A stretch of 64,000 bases of DNA from Akkermansia muciniphila (GCA_945900785.1 CAMDJM010000005.1:1-64000), one strand, 5' to 3'; counted from the first letter of the stretch, positions 27,323 to 36,723 are shown. Notes: generated by a model not told the origin, from the letters alone. A program made the numbers and translations.

Positions 27323-27340
27323 TTGTGAAATTTTTCACAA
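27323..27340. promoter_or_regulatory. CRP/FNR-type operator upstream of nuoBC
   Basis: A perfect inverted repeat TTGTGAAA-TT-TTTCACAA. Its core is TGTGA-N6-TCACA, identical to the consensus half-sites and spacing of CRP-family regulators. The centre is about 74 nt before the nuoB start codon, in the only gap that can hold the nuoBC promoter. It could activate or repress depending on the unseen start site. A weak terminator role for the upstream PQQ-like gene is less likely because no T-run follows on that strand. Confidence 0.6.
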
Positions 27341-27530
27341 GCTGGGAACCGGCTCCCTGCCCGCCGGGCAAAGGAGGCCCCGGCCAGGATTCCTCAGCCG
27401 CCCCGGTGCCAGTCTGCTCCAGGCCAAAACGGATGGCTCGGGCCTCCGCCAAGGGATGCAGCGCCAACCGGACTCCGTGTTCCGCAGCGAATGCCTGGAG
27501 GACAGCGATCAGATCTCTTCTGACAAAGGA

Positions 27531-28769
27531 TCAGCTGCCCTTCACATCGTAGGCGTAAACAAACTCCTGATCCCGCAGATACAGCATGCCGTTCACAATC
27601 ACGGGATGCACCCAGATTTTGCCCTGGGGCTTCCGCTGGGTAGTTTGCGGAGTCAGCGTGAAGCGCCCTTCCTCCTTCCAGCCTTCCTTGGAAGCCTTCA
27701 CCAGCGCTACCACGCCAGACTTTTCTTCCACACAGATGAGATGCCCGGCGGCATAGCCCACGGCGCCCTTGTCCAGGACGTCGCTCTTCCAGACTTTTTC
27801 CCCTGTCAGGAAATCCTGGCAAGTCCATCCGCCCTTGTCGGAATGACCGTAGAGCTTCCCGTCCACCAGAATCACGCCACCGTGGTGATTCACCATCACA
27901 TTATTTTCGTAAACCACTTCGGGCTGCTTGCCGCCGAGCTTGAACATGCGGCAACCTGTGCCGTAGCCAGCGGTGACATAAAGATGGCCATCCTGATAGA
28001 TCGGGGTGGGGATCACCGCCACCCTGCCGGAAAAGTCCGAGCGCCAGAGCAGCTCACCATTGTCAGGATTCACCGCAAACACCGTTTTTGTGAGCAACTG
28101 GATCACCTGCCGCTGTCCCTCGTGGGTGATGAGGATCGGTGATGAATATTGCGCTTCTTCCTTGATGCCCGTGCTGCGCCAGAGCACCTTGCCCGTCATC
28201 TTGTCCAGTGCCGCCATCGTGCCTTGGTCGCCACCCGGCGTGCAGATCACCTTATTGCCGTCAATCAGCACGGACTCCGTATAGCCCCAGCCCTGCAATT
28301 TTCCGCCGAGTTCCGCGACCAGATCCACCTTCCAGAGGATGGAGCCATCCTTGCGGGAAAGGCAGCCCAAAATGCCACTGCCGGACAAGGCGTAAATCTG
28401 GTCCCCATCCACCGTCGGCGTGCAGCGCGGACCATTTCCCCAGTTATTTTCGTAAATCCGGCCATCCAGCTTGGCGGCCCATTTTCTGGCACCCGTCAAA
28501 GCCTCCACACAAATCACCTGTTCCCCGCCGTCCGCTGCTCCCATGGTGAACAATTGATCGTCCGCCACCGAAAACCCGGAATACCCCAAGCCGGCTTCCT
28601 TGGAGACCCATTTCTGAACCGGACCCGCAGCGGGCCAGGGGTTCAGGATCGATTTGTCAGGAGAATGATCATCCCGCTTTTCCCCGCGCCATTGCGGCCA
28701 GTTTTCAGCACAGAGCAGGGATTGACCAAAGGCAAGAATCAGCAGGGGGAGGAAGGGTTTTATTTTCAT
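27531..28769 (-). CDS. exported PQQ-like beta-propeller protein
   Basis: 412 residues from the ATG at 28769, which starts a signal peptide (MKIKPFLPLLILAFGQSLLCA) followed by ENWPQWRGEKRDDHSPD, the usual opening of this family. Blades carry VEALTGARKWAAKL, LSRKDGSILWKVDL and ALDKMTGKVLWR repeats. There are no heme motifs and no quinoprotein dehydrogenase active site. It is related in layout to the protein at 7319-8554. It follows pyrB by about 190 nt on the same strand with nothing to tie the functions together. Confidence 0.82.
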   Translation of the reverse strand: MKIKPFLPLLILAFGQSLLCAENWPQWRGEKRDDHSPDKSILNPWPAAGPVQKWVSKEAGLGYSGFSVADDQLFTMGAADGGEQVICVEALTGARKWAAKLDGRIYENNWGNGPRCTPTVDGDQIYALSGSGILGCLSRKDGSILWKVDLVAELGGKLQGWGYTESVLIDGNKVICTPGGDQGTMAALDKMTGKVLWRSTGIKEEAQYSSPILITHEGQRQVIQLLTKTVFAVNPDNGELLWRSDFSGRVAVIPTPIYQDGHLYVTAGYGTGCRMFKLGGKQPEVVYENNVMVNHHGGVILVDGKLYGHSDKGGWTCQDFLTGEKVWKSDVLDKGAVGYAAGHLICVEEKSGVVALVKASKEGWKEEGRFTLTPQTTQRKPQGKIWVHPVIVNGMLYLRDQEFVYAYDVKGS

Positions 28770-28960
28770 AAGATGACAGGACCAGAAGGACACCCGGCGG
28801 CCCGCCATTTCAACCTGAAAAAGGCGATGATGTTTTAGCAAAAGACCGGCAGAACCACCCTTCCCGGGGCTTGCCCGCCTCCCGGCTGCAAGCTGGAGTC
28901 CAGCCAGCGATTGGATGGCAAGGCTGCGATGCCACCGCGATCCCTCATATCCGACAAGAA

Positions 28961-29896
28961 CTACTCGCGTTGGCTGCCTGTTTCCGGCTGGAGCCAATAC
29001 AGCACGGCCATGCGGGCGGCGATGCCGTTTTCCACCTGGAGATTGATCAGCGTGCGCTCGTAGGTCATCACGCCATCCACCAATTCCACCCCGCGGTTCA
29101 CCGGGCCGGGATGCATGATATAAATGCCTTTCCCCCGGATGTAGTTCAGCCGCTCGTCCGTGACACCGTAAAGGCGGTGATATTCATGCAGGCTGGGGAA
29201 GAATTGCTCCTTTTGCCGCTCCGTCTGGATGCGGAGCAGGTAGATGACCTCCGGTTGCCAGTCGAACACTTCATCAAAGGTGCGGAAGCTTTGCATGTCA
29301 GGATGCCGGTCCTCGGGAATGAGAGGGCCCGGGCCAAATACCCCCACCTGGGCTCCCAGCTTCCGCAGGATCATGCTGGTGCTGCGGGCGACGCGGCTGT
29401 GTTGAATATCACCGATGATCGCAATCCGACGGCCCGTCAGGGGCCCCAGCACTTCCTTTATGGTAAAGGCATCCAGCAACCCCTGAGTCGGGTGGGCATG
29501 GTGCCCGTCCCCGGCATTGATCACACTGGCCCGGGTATGTTTCGCGATCAGATTCGGCACGCCGGCGGCCCCGTGGCGGACGATGATGTAATCCACCTGC
29601 ATCGCCTGCAGGGTATCGATGGTATCGATGATGCTCTCGCCCTTGACCACGGAGGAGGTGGAGACCGTGAAATTGGTCACATCCGCACTGAGACGTTTCG
29701 CGGCGATCTCAAAGGAGGAACGGGTGCGGGTGCTGGGCTCGTAAAAAAGCGTCAGGACATGACGCCCCCGCAGTGGCGGCATTTTCTTGACTGATTGCCG
29801 GATGAGGTTTTTAAAAGGCCCGGCGGTTTCGAGGAGGTAGTTGATTTCCTCCACGCTGAGCGATTCGATATCAAGAAGGTCTTTGCGTCCGTTCAT
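28961..29896 (-). CDS. pyrB: aspartate carbamoyltransferase catalytic subunit
   Basis: 311 residues, normal for PyrB, which condenses carbamoyl phosphate and aspartate in the first committed step of pyrimidine synthesis. It has the carbamoyl-phosphate loop FYEPSTRTRSSFE, HGAAGVP, DGHHAHPTQGLLD, and the C-terminal MHPGPVNRGVEL. The ATG overlaps the pyrR stop by four bases (ATGA), so translation is coupled. No regulatory chain pyrI follows. Confidence 0.95.
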   Translation of the reverse strand: MNGRKDLLDIESLSVEEINYLLETAGPFKNLIRQSVKKMPPLRGRHVLTLFYEPSTRTRSSFEIAAKRLSADVTNFTVSTSSVVKGESIIDTIDTLQAMQVDYIIVRHGAAGVPNLIAKHTRASVINAGDGHHAHPTQGLLDAFTIKEVLGPLTGRRIAIIGDIQHSRVARSTSMILRKLGAQVGVFGPGPLIPEDRHPDMQSFRTFDEVFDWQPEVIYLLRIQTERQKEQFFPSLHEYHRLYGVTDERLNYIRGKGIYIMHPGPVNRGVELVDGVMTYERTLINLQVENGIAARMAVLYWLQPETGSQRE

Positions 29897-30441
29897 GGGG
29901 CTTGGTGCTTGTTATCAACCAGAAAAAGTCCGTCATGTCCATCCTGTTCCCGGAGGCGGACGCGAAGATAGGATTCCCTGCCGATGGTCTGCCGCAGGCC
30001 GCAGTAATCCGGCTGGATGGGCACCTCGCGGCAGCCGCGGTCCACCAGCACTGCCAGCTCGATCTTGGACGGGCGGCCGTATTCAAACAGAGCATCAATG
30101 GCCGCCCGGATCGTCCGGCCGGTGAATAGCACATCATCCACCAGAATCACCAGGGTGCCGTCCAGATCGTGGGGCAGCTTGGTCTTTCCAAAGTCCGGGG
30201 AAAAGGTAGCCTTCTGCGGGTCATCCCGGTGCAGGGTGATGTCCAGCATGCCCGTTTCCACCCCCGGCCGTTCGTCTTCCAGCACCTTCGCGAGGCGCTG
30301 GGCCAGCGGCACGCCGCGCCGGTGAATGCCCACGAGGATGAACTTCTCCTTCGGATGACGTTCCAGAATTTCATACGCCAGGCGGTGAATCCTGGTATCG
30401 ATCTCGCGGGGGCTGAGCAGTTGTTGTCCGGGGGATTCCAT
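29893..30441 (-). CDS. pyrR: PyrR: pyrimidine operon regulator / uracil phosphoribosyltransferase
   Basis: 182 residues from the ATG at 30441 (MESPGQQ), 11 nt after the purD stop; a TTG 11 codons earlier would overlap purD. It has the phosphoribosyltransferase PRPP loop (VILVDDVLFTGRTIRAA), a GIHRRGVPLA segment and RLREQDGHDGLFL, as in PyrR proteins that bind UMP and control pyr genes by mRNA binding in Gram-positive bacteria. No PyrR-binding anti-antiterminator was identified before purD or pyrR, so it may act mainly as an enzyme. It is translationally coupled to pyrB. Confidence 0.92.
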   Translation of the reverse strand: MESPGQQLLSPREIDTRIHRLAYEILERHPKEKFILVGIHRRGVPLAQRLAKVLEDERPGVETGMLDITLHRDDPQKATFSPDFGKTKLPHDLDGTLVILVDDVLFTGRTIRAAIDALFEYGRPSKIELAVLVDRGCREVPIQPDYCGLRQTIGRESYLRVRLREQDGHDGLFLVDNKHQAP

Positions 30442-30451
30442 AACGTCAGGT

Positions 30452-31702
30452 TCAGGTAAAGTGAAGGGTGGCAATATCTGAGCGCCGCTGGCTGCCGGGG
30501 AAGCTCACTTTGGCCGCTTCGGCATAAACCTTGTCCCGAGCGGCCTCGCGGGTGGAGGCTTGGGCGACAATGGCCAGGACCCGTCCGCCATTGGATTCAT
30601 AGTCCCCCCGGGCATTGCGCCGGGTGCCGCAATGGTAAACCCTGACTCCCTCCACCTCCTCCAAACCGGAGATCACATCGCCGCTGCGGCTGGATTCCGG
30701 ATAGCCGGCACTGGCCAGGATGAGACAGACACTCCAGCCCGGCCGGGGCTCCAGCAGACCCGGCGTCAGTTTTCCGACAGCCGCTGCCGCGATGTATTCC
30801 GCCAGATCGCCGCCAAACAGCGGCATCACCGCCTCACATTCCGGATCCCCAAAGCGGCAATTGTATTCAATCACCTTGGGCCCCTGCGGCGTCAGCATCA
30901 GGCCGAAATAAAGGAAACCCCGGTAGGGCAGCCCATCCCGGAGCAGCCCGGCGACGGTCGGCTGGATAATGGTGCGCTCCACTGCCGCCATCACTTCGGC
31001 GGAAACCAACGCCGGGGCCGCGACCGCACCCATGCCGCCGGTGTTCGGACCTTCATCCCCATCCCGCACCCGCTTGTAATCGCGGGCAGGGGTGAAGATT
31101 TGGTAGTCCCCATCCACGATGGAACAGAAGACCGACAATTCAGGTCCTGTCAGGCATTCCTCCACCACCATGCGTCCCGGGCCGAATTGCCGCTGCACCA
31201 GCACCGCCTCCAGAAAGGATTCCGCCTCCGCCATGGTTTGGCAAACCGCCACGCCCTTCCCTGCGGCCAGGCCGTCGAATTTCAACACCACGGGCATCGC
31301 CGTCACCGCCGCACGGGCTTCCTCAATCGTATCCACCGCCCGATAACCGGCCGTCGGAATGCCATGCCTCACGAGAAATTGTTTGGCGAATTCCTTGCTC
31401 GCCTCCAGTTGGGCTGACTCCCTGGGGGGGCCCCAGCAGGGAATTCCAGCGGCCTCACAAAGATTCGCCAGGCCCTGGTCAGTCACCAGCAGACTTTCCT
31501 CGCCAGCGATGCAGAGATCGATGCCCTCTTCCAGCATAAAGCCAATCAGGCTGGGCAAATCACGTGCCGTGGTGCGTTGGGCGGTTTCAAAAATAGCATC
31601 GCTGCCCGGCCAGCAAAACAACTGAGGGCGTGAGGGTGACTCCGCGAGAGCGGTGAGCAGGGCATGTTCCCGGCCTCCTTTTCCAGTAACCAATAGCTTC
31701 AT
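30452..31702 (-). CDS. purD: phosphoribosylamine-glycine ligase
   Basis: 416 residues starting MKLLVTGKGGREHALL. The ATP-grasp enzyme PurD makes glycinamide ribonucleotide in purine synthesis. Diagnostic segments are GPNTGGMGAV, KVIEYNCRFGDPECE and LKFDGLAAGKGV. The frame stays open far upstream of the real start, antisense to the ABC transporter gene, but that is composition: the ATG at 31702 gives the exact family N-terminus. It is the first gene of the purD-pyrR-pyrB cluster, joining purine and pyrimidine synthesis in one transcription unit. Its 20-nt leader is echoed downstream of leuC. Confidence 0.95.
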   Translation of the reverse strand: MKLLVTGKGGREHALLTALAESPSRPQLFCWPGSDAIFETAQRTTARDLPSLIGFMLEEGIDLCIAGEESLLVTDQGLANLCEAAGIPCWGPPRESAQLEASKEFAKQFLVRHGIPTAGYRAVDTIEEARAAVTAMPVVLKFDGLAAGKGVAVCQTMAEAESFLEAVLVQRQFGPGRMVVEECLTGPELSVFCSIVDGDYQIFTPARDYKRVRDGDEGPNTGGMGAVAAPALVSAEVMAAVERTIIQPTVAGLLRDGLPYRGFLYFGLMLTPQGPKVIEYNCRFGDPECEAVMPLFGGDLAEYIAAAAVGKLTPGLLEPRPGWSVCLILASAGYPESSRSGDVISGLEEVEGVRVYHCGTRRNARGDYESNGGRVLAIVAQASTREAARDKVYAEAAKVSFPGSQRRSDIATLHFT

Positions 31703-31855
31703 ATCAAAAATGGGCCCTGACTGCAGCTGCCGGAACAGACAGCGGCCCCAGGCGCATTTCCCCATCCGCCGGATGCCCCCCGGTGCAAGGGAACTTTGGC
31801 CCCTGTTTCGCCGTAGCTTTCCCCGGGGAAGCATGGTTGATCTCCGCCTTCCCGC

Positions 31856-34800
31856 ATGTCCCCGCCGCCGTCCGATCCCCGCAAAACCCAAGCCCTCAAA
31901 GCCTCCGCCTCTTCCGTTCTTCCGAGGAAATCGCCCCGGACCCAACTGCGGCGCCTCATACGACGCCTTGCGGGCAAACCCGCCCGTCAGCAGCTCATGC
32001 CGCTGCTGATCAAGGTCTACGCCGGATTCAGCACCCTTGATGGCGAAGCCTCGGAAGAGGATATCGAAAGCAGCCTCGGCTTCATGCGGCACGACTATCC
32101 GGAAGCGATGTATTCCGAGCTGCGGGAACTTTACAGCGGTGCCCTGCGCCAGCCCCAGGACCTCGGGAGCATGGCCGCCGATCTCGCCGGCCAGCTCTCC
32201 CACGAGGAAAAAGTGCTCTTGGCCGTGCAGCTCTATGTGCTGATCACCCGCTCCCACTCGCCGGAAACGGAGCTGCAGGCCTTTCAATCCTTCATGACCA
32301 GCATGGGGGCCGCCAGCGTGGCCCAGGGCGTGCTGGGACAGCTCACCGAAAAAGACGCCATGGAAACCGGCACCGCTGCCCCCGCTGGAGCCGTCCTGGA
32401 ATCCCTCGAACTCGGCCGCACCACTCCGGCGGATCTCGTCCTGGATGACCTCTCGCCAGGCTACCGCGTCACGGTCTTCCGCTTTCAAAATCTGCTCCTG
32501 CTCAAAAACTCCGGCGAGCGCCCCGTCATCGCCCGCGGACGGCAGTTGGCGCGCGGTGGATTCCTCCGCCTCTACGAAGGACAGCGCGTGGTCATGGGCG
32601 ATCTGGTGCTCGACTATCAGGATCTCGTCTTTTATCTGAATGCCCGCAAAGGGGTCTCCTCCACCCAGCTCTATCTCGGCCTCAGCGCCAGCGGCAGCCC
32701 CTTCGTGGAGCGGGAGCGCAGCAAGCTCTCCGCCATCCTCCTCCAATTCGGCCTCCAGGTCACCGCCACCGCGCTCAAATCCTCCGGCATCCGCGTGGGC
32801 GGGCGCACCCTCGGCCGGGATGAAATCCGCGTCGTTCCCCTGACCGAGCGCCTCCGTTTTCCTGACACCTCGGAAATCACCTTCGCCGACCTGCGCCGCC
32901 GGGCCCGCGAGATGGGCGGGCGCTTCGACCTCAACTCCGGGCGCACCGACTACCTGGTCTCCAACAATCCCAGCCTGCTCAAAAAAGGCGACATCATCCT
33001 TTCCCCCAGCCTGCGCAGCGAAATCCTCCTGCGGCTCCGCTGTGATTATGAAGGCAAAAGCGGCTTTGTGGAAGTCCTGAAAGCCTCCCGCACCATCCAG
33101 GTGGGGCGCACCACCCTGAAGGAACGCGATGGCATGATGCTGGAGGACGGAGCCGTCATCAGCCTCGGGGAGGGACAATACCTGCGCTGCCGCTTCAGCG
33201 ACCGCATCATTGAGGAGGAGCGCAACATCATCCGCGAGCTGGAACTGGCCGATATCACCCACCGCTTCGGCAAAAACACCCCCGCCGTGGAGGGTGTCTC
33301 CCTGACCGTGAGACGCGGCGAAATGATTTGCGTGATGGGCCCCAGCGGCAGCGGAAAAAGCAGCCTGCTGCGCATCCTCGCCGGCCACCTGAAACCCCGG
33401 GAAGGCGAAGTCAGGATGAACGGCCTGCCCCTTTACGATAACCTTTCCACGCTCTGCCCCTTTATCAGCTATATCCCGCACGAGGACGCCTTCGATCCGC
33501 TGCTCACGGTGGAGGAAAACCTCAGCGCCGCCGCCGCCATCCGCTCGCCCCACCTCCAGTCCAGCGACATCTCCCGCCGCGTCAGCGCCAAGCTGATCGA
33601 GCTGGGCCTGCAGGAACGGCGCAGCCGGCTGGCCGGCACCCCGGAGCAAAAACACCTCTCCAGCGGCGAGCGCAAGCGTCTCAACATCGGCATGGACATG
33701 ATCACGCCCGCCGACGTTTTCCTCTTCGACGAGCCCACCTCCGGGCTCTCCTCCAAGGACTCCGAGCATATTCTGGAAATCATCCGCGGCCTCGCCCATA
33801 ACAAAATCGTCTTTGTCAGCATCCACCAGCCCAGCGCCCGGCTCTTCCAACTCTTCCACCGCGCCATTCTCCTGGATAATGGCGGAAAACTCGTCTACTT
33901 CGGCACCCCCGCCGGCATGCAGGATTATTTCCGGGATGCCTGGCAGGATCAACTCGCCCGGCCCGAGGGGGCCGAAGCCCAGCCCCTGCCGGACTTCAAC
34001 CAGCCGGAGTTCATTTTCGACGTGCTGGAAACCCCACTCCGCGATCTCAGCGGGGACATCCTCTACGAGGAAGACGCCCGCGGCCACTCCGCCCCGGCGC
34101 GGCGTTTTGCCCCTGACTTCTGGCGTGACCGCTATCAAACCCACCTCGTGCTCAGCGAGGCCAACGCGGTCACCCTCCAGCCTGGTGACAGCGGCACCCA
34201 TACCCGGCCCGTGCTGCCGCCGGAGATCGACCGCACCGGAGCCCGCAATGGCGGGGCCCGGCTCCAGGTCATGATCCAGCGCGCCTTTCTCAGCAAATTC
34301 CGCAACCGGGGCAACCTCGTCACCACCCTCCTCGAAGCCCCGCTGCTCGCCACCCTCATCGCCACGGTGTTGCGTTATTCCGAGGATGGCAACTACACCT
34401 TTGCCTCCGCCTTTCACGTCCCCACCTATCTTTTCCTTTCCCTGGTGGTGGCCATGTTCCTCGGCCTCACCAACAGCGCGGACGAAATTATCCGCGACCG
34501 CATTCTCCTCCAGCGGGAACGGAACTATAACAAAAATGTCCTTGGGTATCTCGCCGGCAAGGTTGTCAGCCTCGGAGCCTTCGCTCTGATCCAATGCTTC
34601 ATCTACCTCCTGATCGGCAATTCCATTCTGGAGATCCGGGAAATGTTCACCCCCTACCTCGCCTGGATGTTCGCCACCAGCCTCTGCGGCGTCACCATTG
34701 GCCTCACCATCAGCAGTGTGGTGCGCGATGCCAAGACCGCCCTCAATATCATCCCGCTCATTCTCATTCCCCAGATCATCCTCGGCGGGGCGCTCATCAA

Positions 34801-35479
34801 ATACGAGGAGATGAACCGGAACCTCGACTTCGCCTACAGCATCCGCCGCTGGATCTCGCCGGACCCGGAAACCGGCGACAAGCCCAGCAATCTGAAGGTG
34901 CCCCTCATTTGCGAATTCATGCCGCTGCGCTGGACTTACGAATCGCTGGTCCTTGCCCAGGCCAACCACAATCCCCTTGCCAGCGCCCAGGAGGAACTGA
35001 ACCAGCGCATCCGCAATCTCACCTCCATCCAGACCCTCAGCCCCGGCCAGGAAGAGGAACTCACCCATGCCAAGGAAGCCCTCGTCAAGGTCTCCGGCCT
35101 GGAGGAACGCAATGCCGACGCCCTCTACCGGCGCATCACCAACATCATGAAAGCCGTGGCCGCCGGCACTTATGATCCGGCCTCCCACGATGCCAGGGAG
35201 AAGGACCGCCTCGTCTCCGCCGAGTCCGTCTTTGAAAACCAGAAGATCCGCGATCTTGTCAGCAAAGCGGAAATGGAGCGCCGCGATTTCCGGCGCAAAA
35301 CCCAGCCCAACGTCTTTTTCGGCAATGAAAAACGCTACACCCTGCGCCTCTTTGGCTTCACCCTGATCGACCTCAAGACCGATACCCTCAGCCTCAACGG
35401 CACCATGATCGTGCTCTGGATCCTCTTCCCGCTCATGATTCTCTGGCTGGTCCTGCGCCGCCAGCTGCGCCGCGTCTGA
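31856..35479 (+). CDS. ABCG-type ABC transporter fused to an N-terminal TerB-like domain
   Basis: 1207 residues. About residues 40-165 resemble a TerB-like helical domain (LLIKVYAGFSTLDGEASEED). Residues about 190-450 are beta-rich with two FHA-like or regulatory segments. An ATPase domain follows: Walker A GPSGSGKSS at 495-503, a signature HLSSGERKR, and FLFDEPTSGLSSKD. A membrane domain of the ABC-2 type occupies about 815-990 with five or six hydrophobic segments; a charged helical insert and a last helix (MIVLWILFPLMILWLVL) close the protein. ATPase before membrane domain on one chain is the ABCG/White arrangement, so it probably works as a dimer exporter; the substrate is unknown. It is divergent from purD. 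Confidence 0.85.
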   Translation: MSPPPSDPRKTQALKASASSVLPRKSPRTQLRRLIRRLAGKPARQQLMPLLIKVYAGFSTLDGEASEEDIESSLGFMRHDYPEAMYSELRELYSGALRQPQDLGSMAADLAGQLSHEEKVLLAVQLYVLITRSHSPETELQAFQSFMTSMGAASVAQGVLGQLTEKDAMETGTAAPAGAVLESLELGRTTPADLVLDDLSPGYRVTVFRFQNLLLLKNSGERPVIARGRQLARGGFLRLYEGQRVVMGDLVLDYQDLVFYLNARKGVSSTQLYLGLSASGSPFVERERSKLSAILLQFGLQVTATALKSSGIRVGGRTLGRDEIRVVPLTERLRFPDTSEITFADLRRRAREMGGRFDLNSGRTDYLVSNNPSLLKKGDIILSPSLRSEILLRLRCDYEGKSGFVEVLKASRTIQVGRTTLKERDGMMLEDGAVISLGEGQYLRCRFSDRIIEEERNIIRELELADITHRFGKNTPAVEGVSLTVRRGEMICVMGPSGSGKSSLLRILAGHLKPREGEVRMNGLPLYDNLSTLCPFISYIPHEDAFDPLLTVEENLSAAAAIRSPHLQSSDISRRVSAKLIELGLQERRSRLAGTPEQKHLSSGERKRLNIGMDMITPADVFLFDEPTSGLSSKDSEHILEIIRGLAHNKIVFVSIHQPSARLFQLFHRAILLDNGGKLVYFGTPAGMQDYFRDAWQDQLARPEGAEAQPLPDFNQPEFIFDVLETPLRDLSGDILYEEDARGHSAPARRFAPDFWRDRYQTHLVLSEANAVTLQPGDSGTHTRPVLPPEIDRTGARNGGARLQVMIQRAFLSKFRNRGNLVTTLLEAPLLATLIATVLRYSEDGNYTFASAFHVPTYLFLSLVVAMFLGLTNSADEIIRDRILLQRERNYNKNVLGYLAGKVVSLGAFALIQCFIYLLIGNSILEIREMFTPYLAWMFATSLCGVTIGLTISSVVRDAKTALNIIPLILIPQIILGGALIKYEEMNRNLDFAYSIRRWISPDPETGDKPSNLKVPLICEFMPLRWTYESLVLAQANHNPLASAQEELNQRIRNLTSIQTLSPGQEEELTHAKEALVKVSGLEERNADALYRRITNIMKAVAAGTYDPASHDAREKDRLVSAESVFENQKIRDLVSKAEMERRDFRRKTQPNVFFGNEKRYTLRLFGFTLIDLKTDTLSLNGTMIVLWILFPLMILWLVLRRQLRRV

Positions 35480-35493
35480 TCCGGCCCTTCCTC

Positions 35494-35528
35494 CCTTCAC
35501 CCTCCACCTTCCACTTCCCTATCCCTTG
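35494..35528 (+). repeat. heptanucleotide repeat before the SDR gene
   Basis: Five degenerate 7-nt units: CCTTCAC, CCTCCAC, CTTCCAC, TTCCCTA, TCCCTTG. The TTG start of the next gene falls inside the last unit. Confidence 0.65.
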
Positions 35529-36344
35529 CCTGCGCCTTCCTATCCATGGTCCTTTCCTATCATCACCGGAGCCAGCAGCGGATTCGGTGCCGAATTTGCC
35601 CGGCACCTGGCCCCTTCCGCCAAAGCCATCGCCCTCACTGCCCGGCGGGCGGATGCGCTGGAAACCCTGGCCACGTCCCTCCGCTCCGCCCATCCTGGCC
35701 TGATCGTCCATTGCCTGCCCTGTGATCTCGCCGATGAAGGCGCGCGGGCCCGCCTGCCGGAGCGTTGCCAGACTCTTGGTTTTACCCCCGACCTGCTCAT
35801 CAACAACGCCGGTCTCGGCGACTATGGCACCTTTCATGAAGCCGCCTGGAGCAAGCTCGCCCAGCTCCTCGCCGTCAACATCACCGCCCTGACCCACCTC
35901 ACCTCCCTTTTCCTCCCCCTCCTGCGCCAGCATGCCTCCTCCGGCATTCTCAATGTCAGCTCCCTCGCAGGAGAAATGCCTATCCCTGACTTCGCCGTCT
36001 ACGCCGCCAGCAAAGCCTATGTTACCCGCCTCACCGAAGCCCTCAGGATCGAATTCCGCCCCTTCGGCATCCAGGTTACCGCCCTCTGTCCCGGCCCGTC
36101 CCCCACCTCATTCGGGCAAACCGCCCAGCGGCGTGGCGAACGTTTGCCCACCGCAGAATTCGCCAGGAAATCCCCTGCCGAAGTCGTCCGCGCCGGGCTC
36201 AAGGCCCTCGCCGCCGGGCGTCCTGACGCCTTTCCGGGTGCCATCGTCTGGCTCACCTCCCGCCTGCTTCGGCTCTTGCCTGCGCCCGTGCTCCGGCTCA
36301 TCCTCTCCCGCCGTCCCCGTCAGGCCCGGCCTCTCCCTTTATGA
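35526..36344 (+). CDS. short-chain dehydrogenase/reductase
   Basis: 272 residues, starting at TTG (no ATG occurs before the cofactor motif). NAD(P)-binding GASSGFG at about 15-21, LINNAG at about 96, NVSSLAG with the catalytic Ser, and YAASK with catalytic Tyr and Lys give a complete classical SDR. The substrate cannot be told; similar proteins act on sugars, steroids or fatty acyl chains. The stop overlaps the start of a TMEM14-like gene by four bases (ATGA), so the two are coupled. The C-terminal 30 residues are basic and Leu-rich, perhaps membrane associated. Confidence 0.88.
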   Translation: MPAPSYPWSFPIITGASSGFGAEFARHLAPSAKAIALTARRADALETLATSLRSAHPGLIVHCLPCDLADEGARARLPERCQTLGFTPDLLINNAGLGDYGTFHEAAWSKLAQLLAVNITALTHLTSLFLPLLRQHASSGILNVSSLAGEMPIPDFAVYAASKAYVTRLTEALRIEFRPFGIQVTALCPGPSPTSFGQTAQRRGERLPTAEFARKSPAEVVRAGLKALAAGRPDAFPGAIVWLTSRLLRLLPAPVLRLILSRRPRQARPLPL

Positions 36345-36709
36345 CCCTTCTCCTCACCGCCCCCGCCTTCCCCAGCATCTCCGATTACTACGCCGTCTTT
36401 GGAGGCGTCAGCATTATCCTTGGTATGCTGGGATTCGTCCGCGCCAAAAGCCGGGCTTCCTTCATCGCCGGCACGATTTCCGGTCTGGCCCTGCTCGGGG
36501 CCGCCTTCGTCATCGCCAAGCACTACAGCACGGATCCCAGTTCCAAAACCGGCTATGTCCTTGGCCTCGTCTTTTCTGCCCTCCTCCTGGGCCGGTTCCT
36601 GCCCGGATTCATCAAATCCAAAAAATTCTATCCTGCCGGCATCCTCGCCCTCCTCAGCCTTGGCGGCGTTATCGCCGGCATCCTCGGCCTCCTCGGCAAA
36701 GCCTTATAA
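36341..36709 (+). CDS. TMEM14-family small membrane protein
   Basis: 122 residues with four hydrophobic segments: VFGGVSIILGMLGFVRA, FIAGTISGLALLGAAFVIA, GYVLGLVFSALLLGRFL and GILALLSLGGVIAGILGLL. The GxxGFxRAKSxASFIAG pattern matches TMEM14/UPF0136 proteins. Some eukaryotic members affect porphyrin or fatty-acid transport; the bacterial role is unknown. It is translationally coupled to the upstream SDR gene. Confidence 0.8.
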   Translation: MTLLLTAPAFPSISDYYAVFGGVSIILGMLGFVRAKSRASFIAGTISGLALLGAAFVIAKHYSTDPSSKTGYVLGLVFSALLLGRFLPGFIKSKKFYPAGILALLSLGGVIAGILGLLGKAL

Positions 36710-36723
36710 CCGTTCACCTGCCG

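Noticed and set aside
31703..35500. A huge minus-strand open frame continuing upstream of purD, antisense to the ABC transporter
   Set aside because: Only the last 416 residues match PurD; the upstream part is Gly/Ala/Glu-rich text typical of the antisense of a high-GC gene, while the + strand encodes complete ABC transporter motifs.
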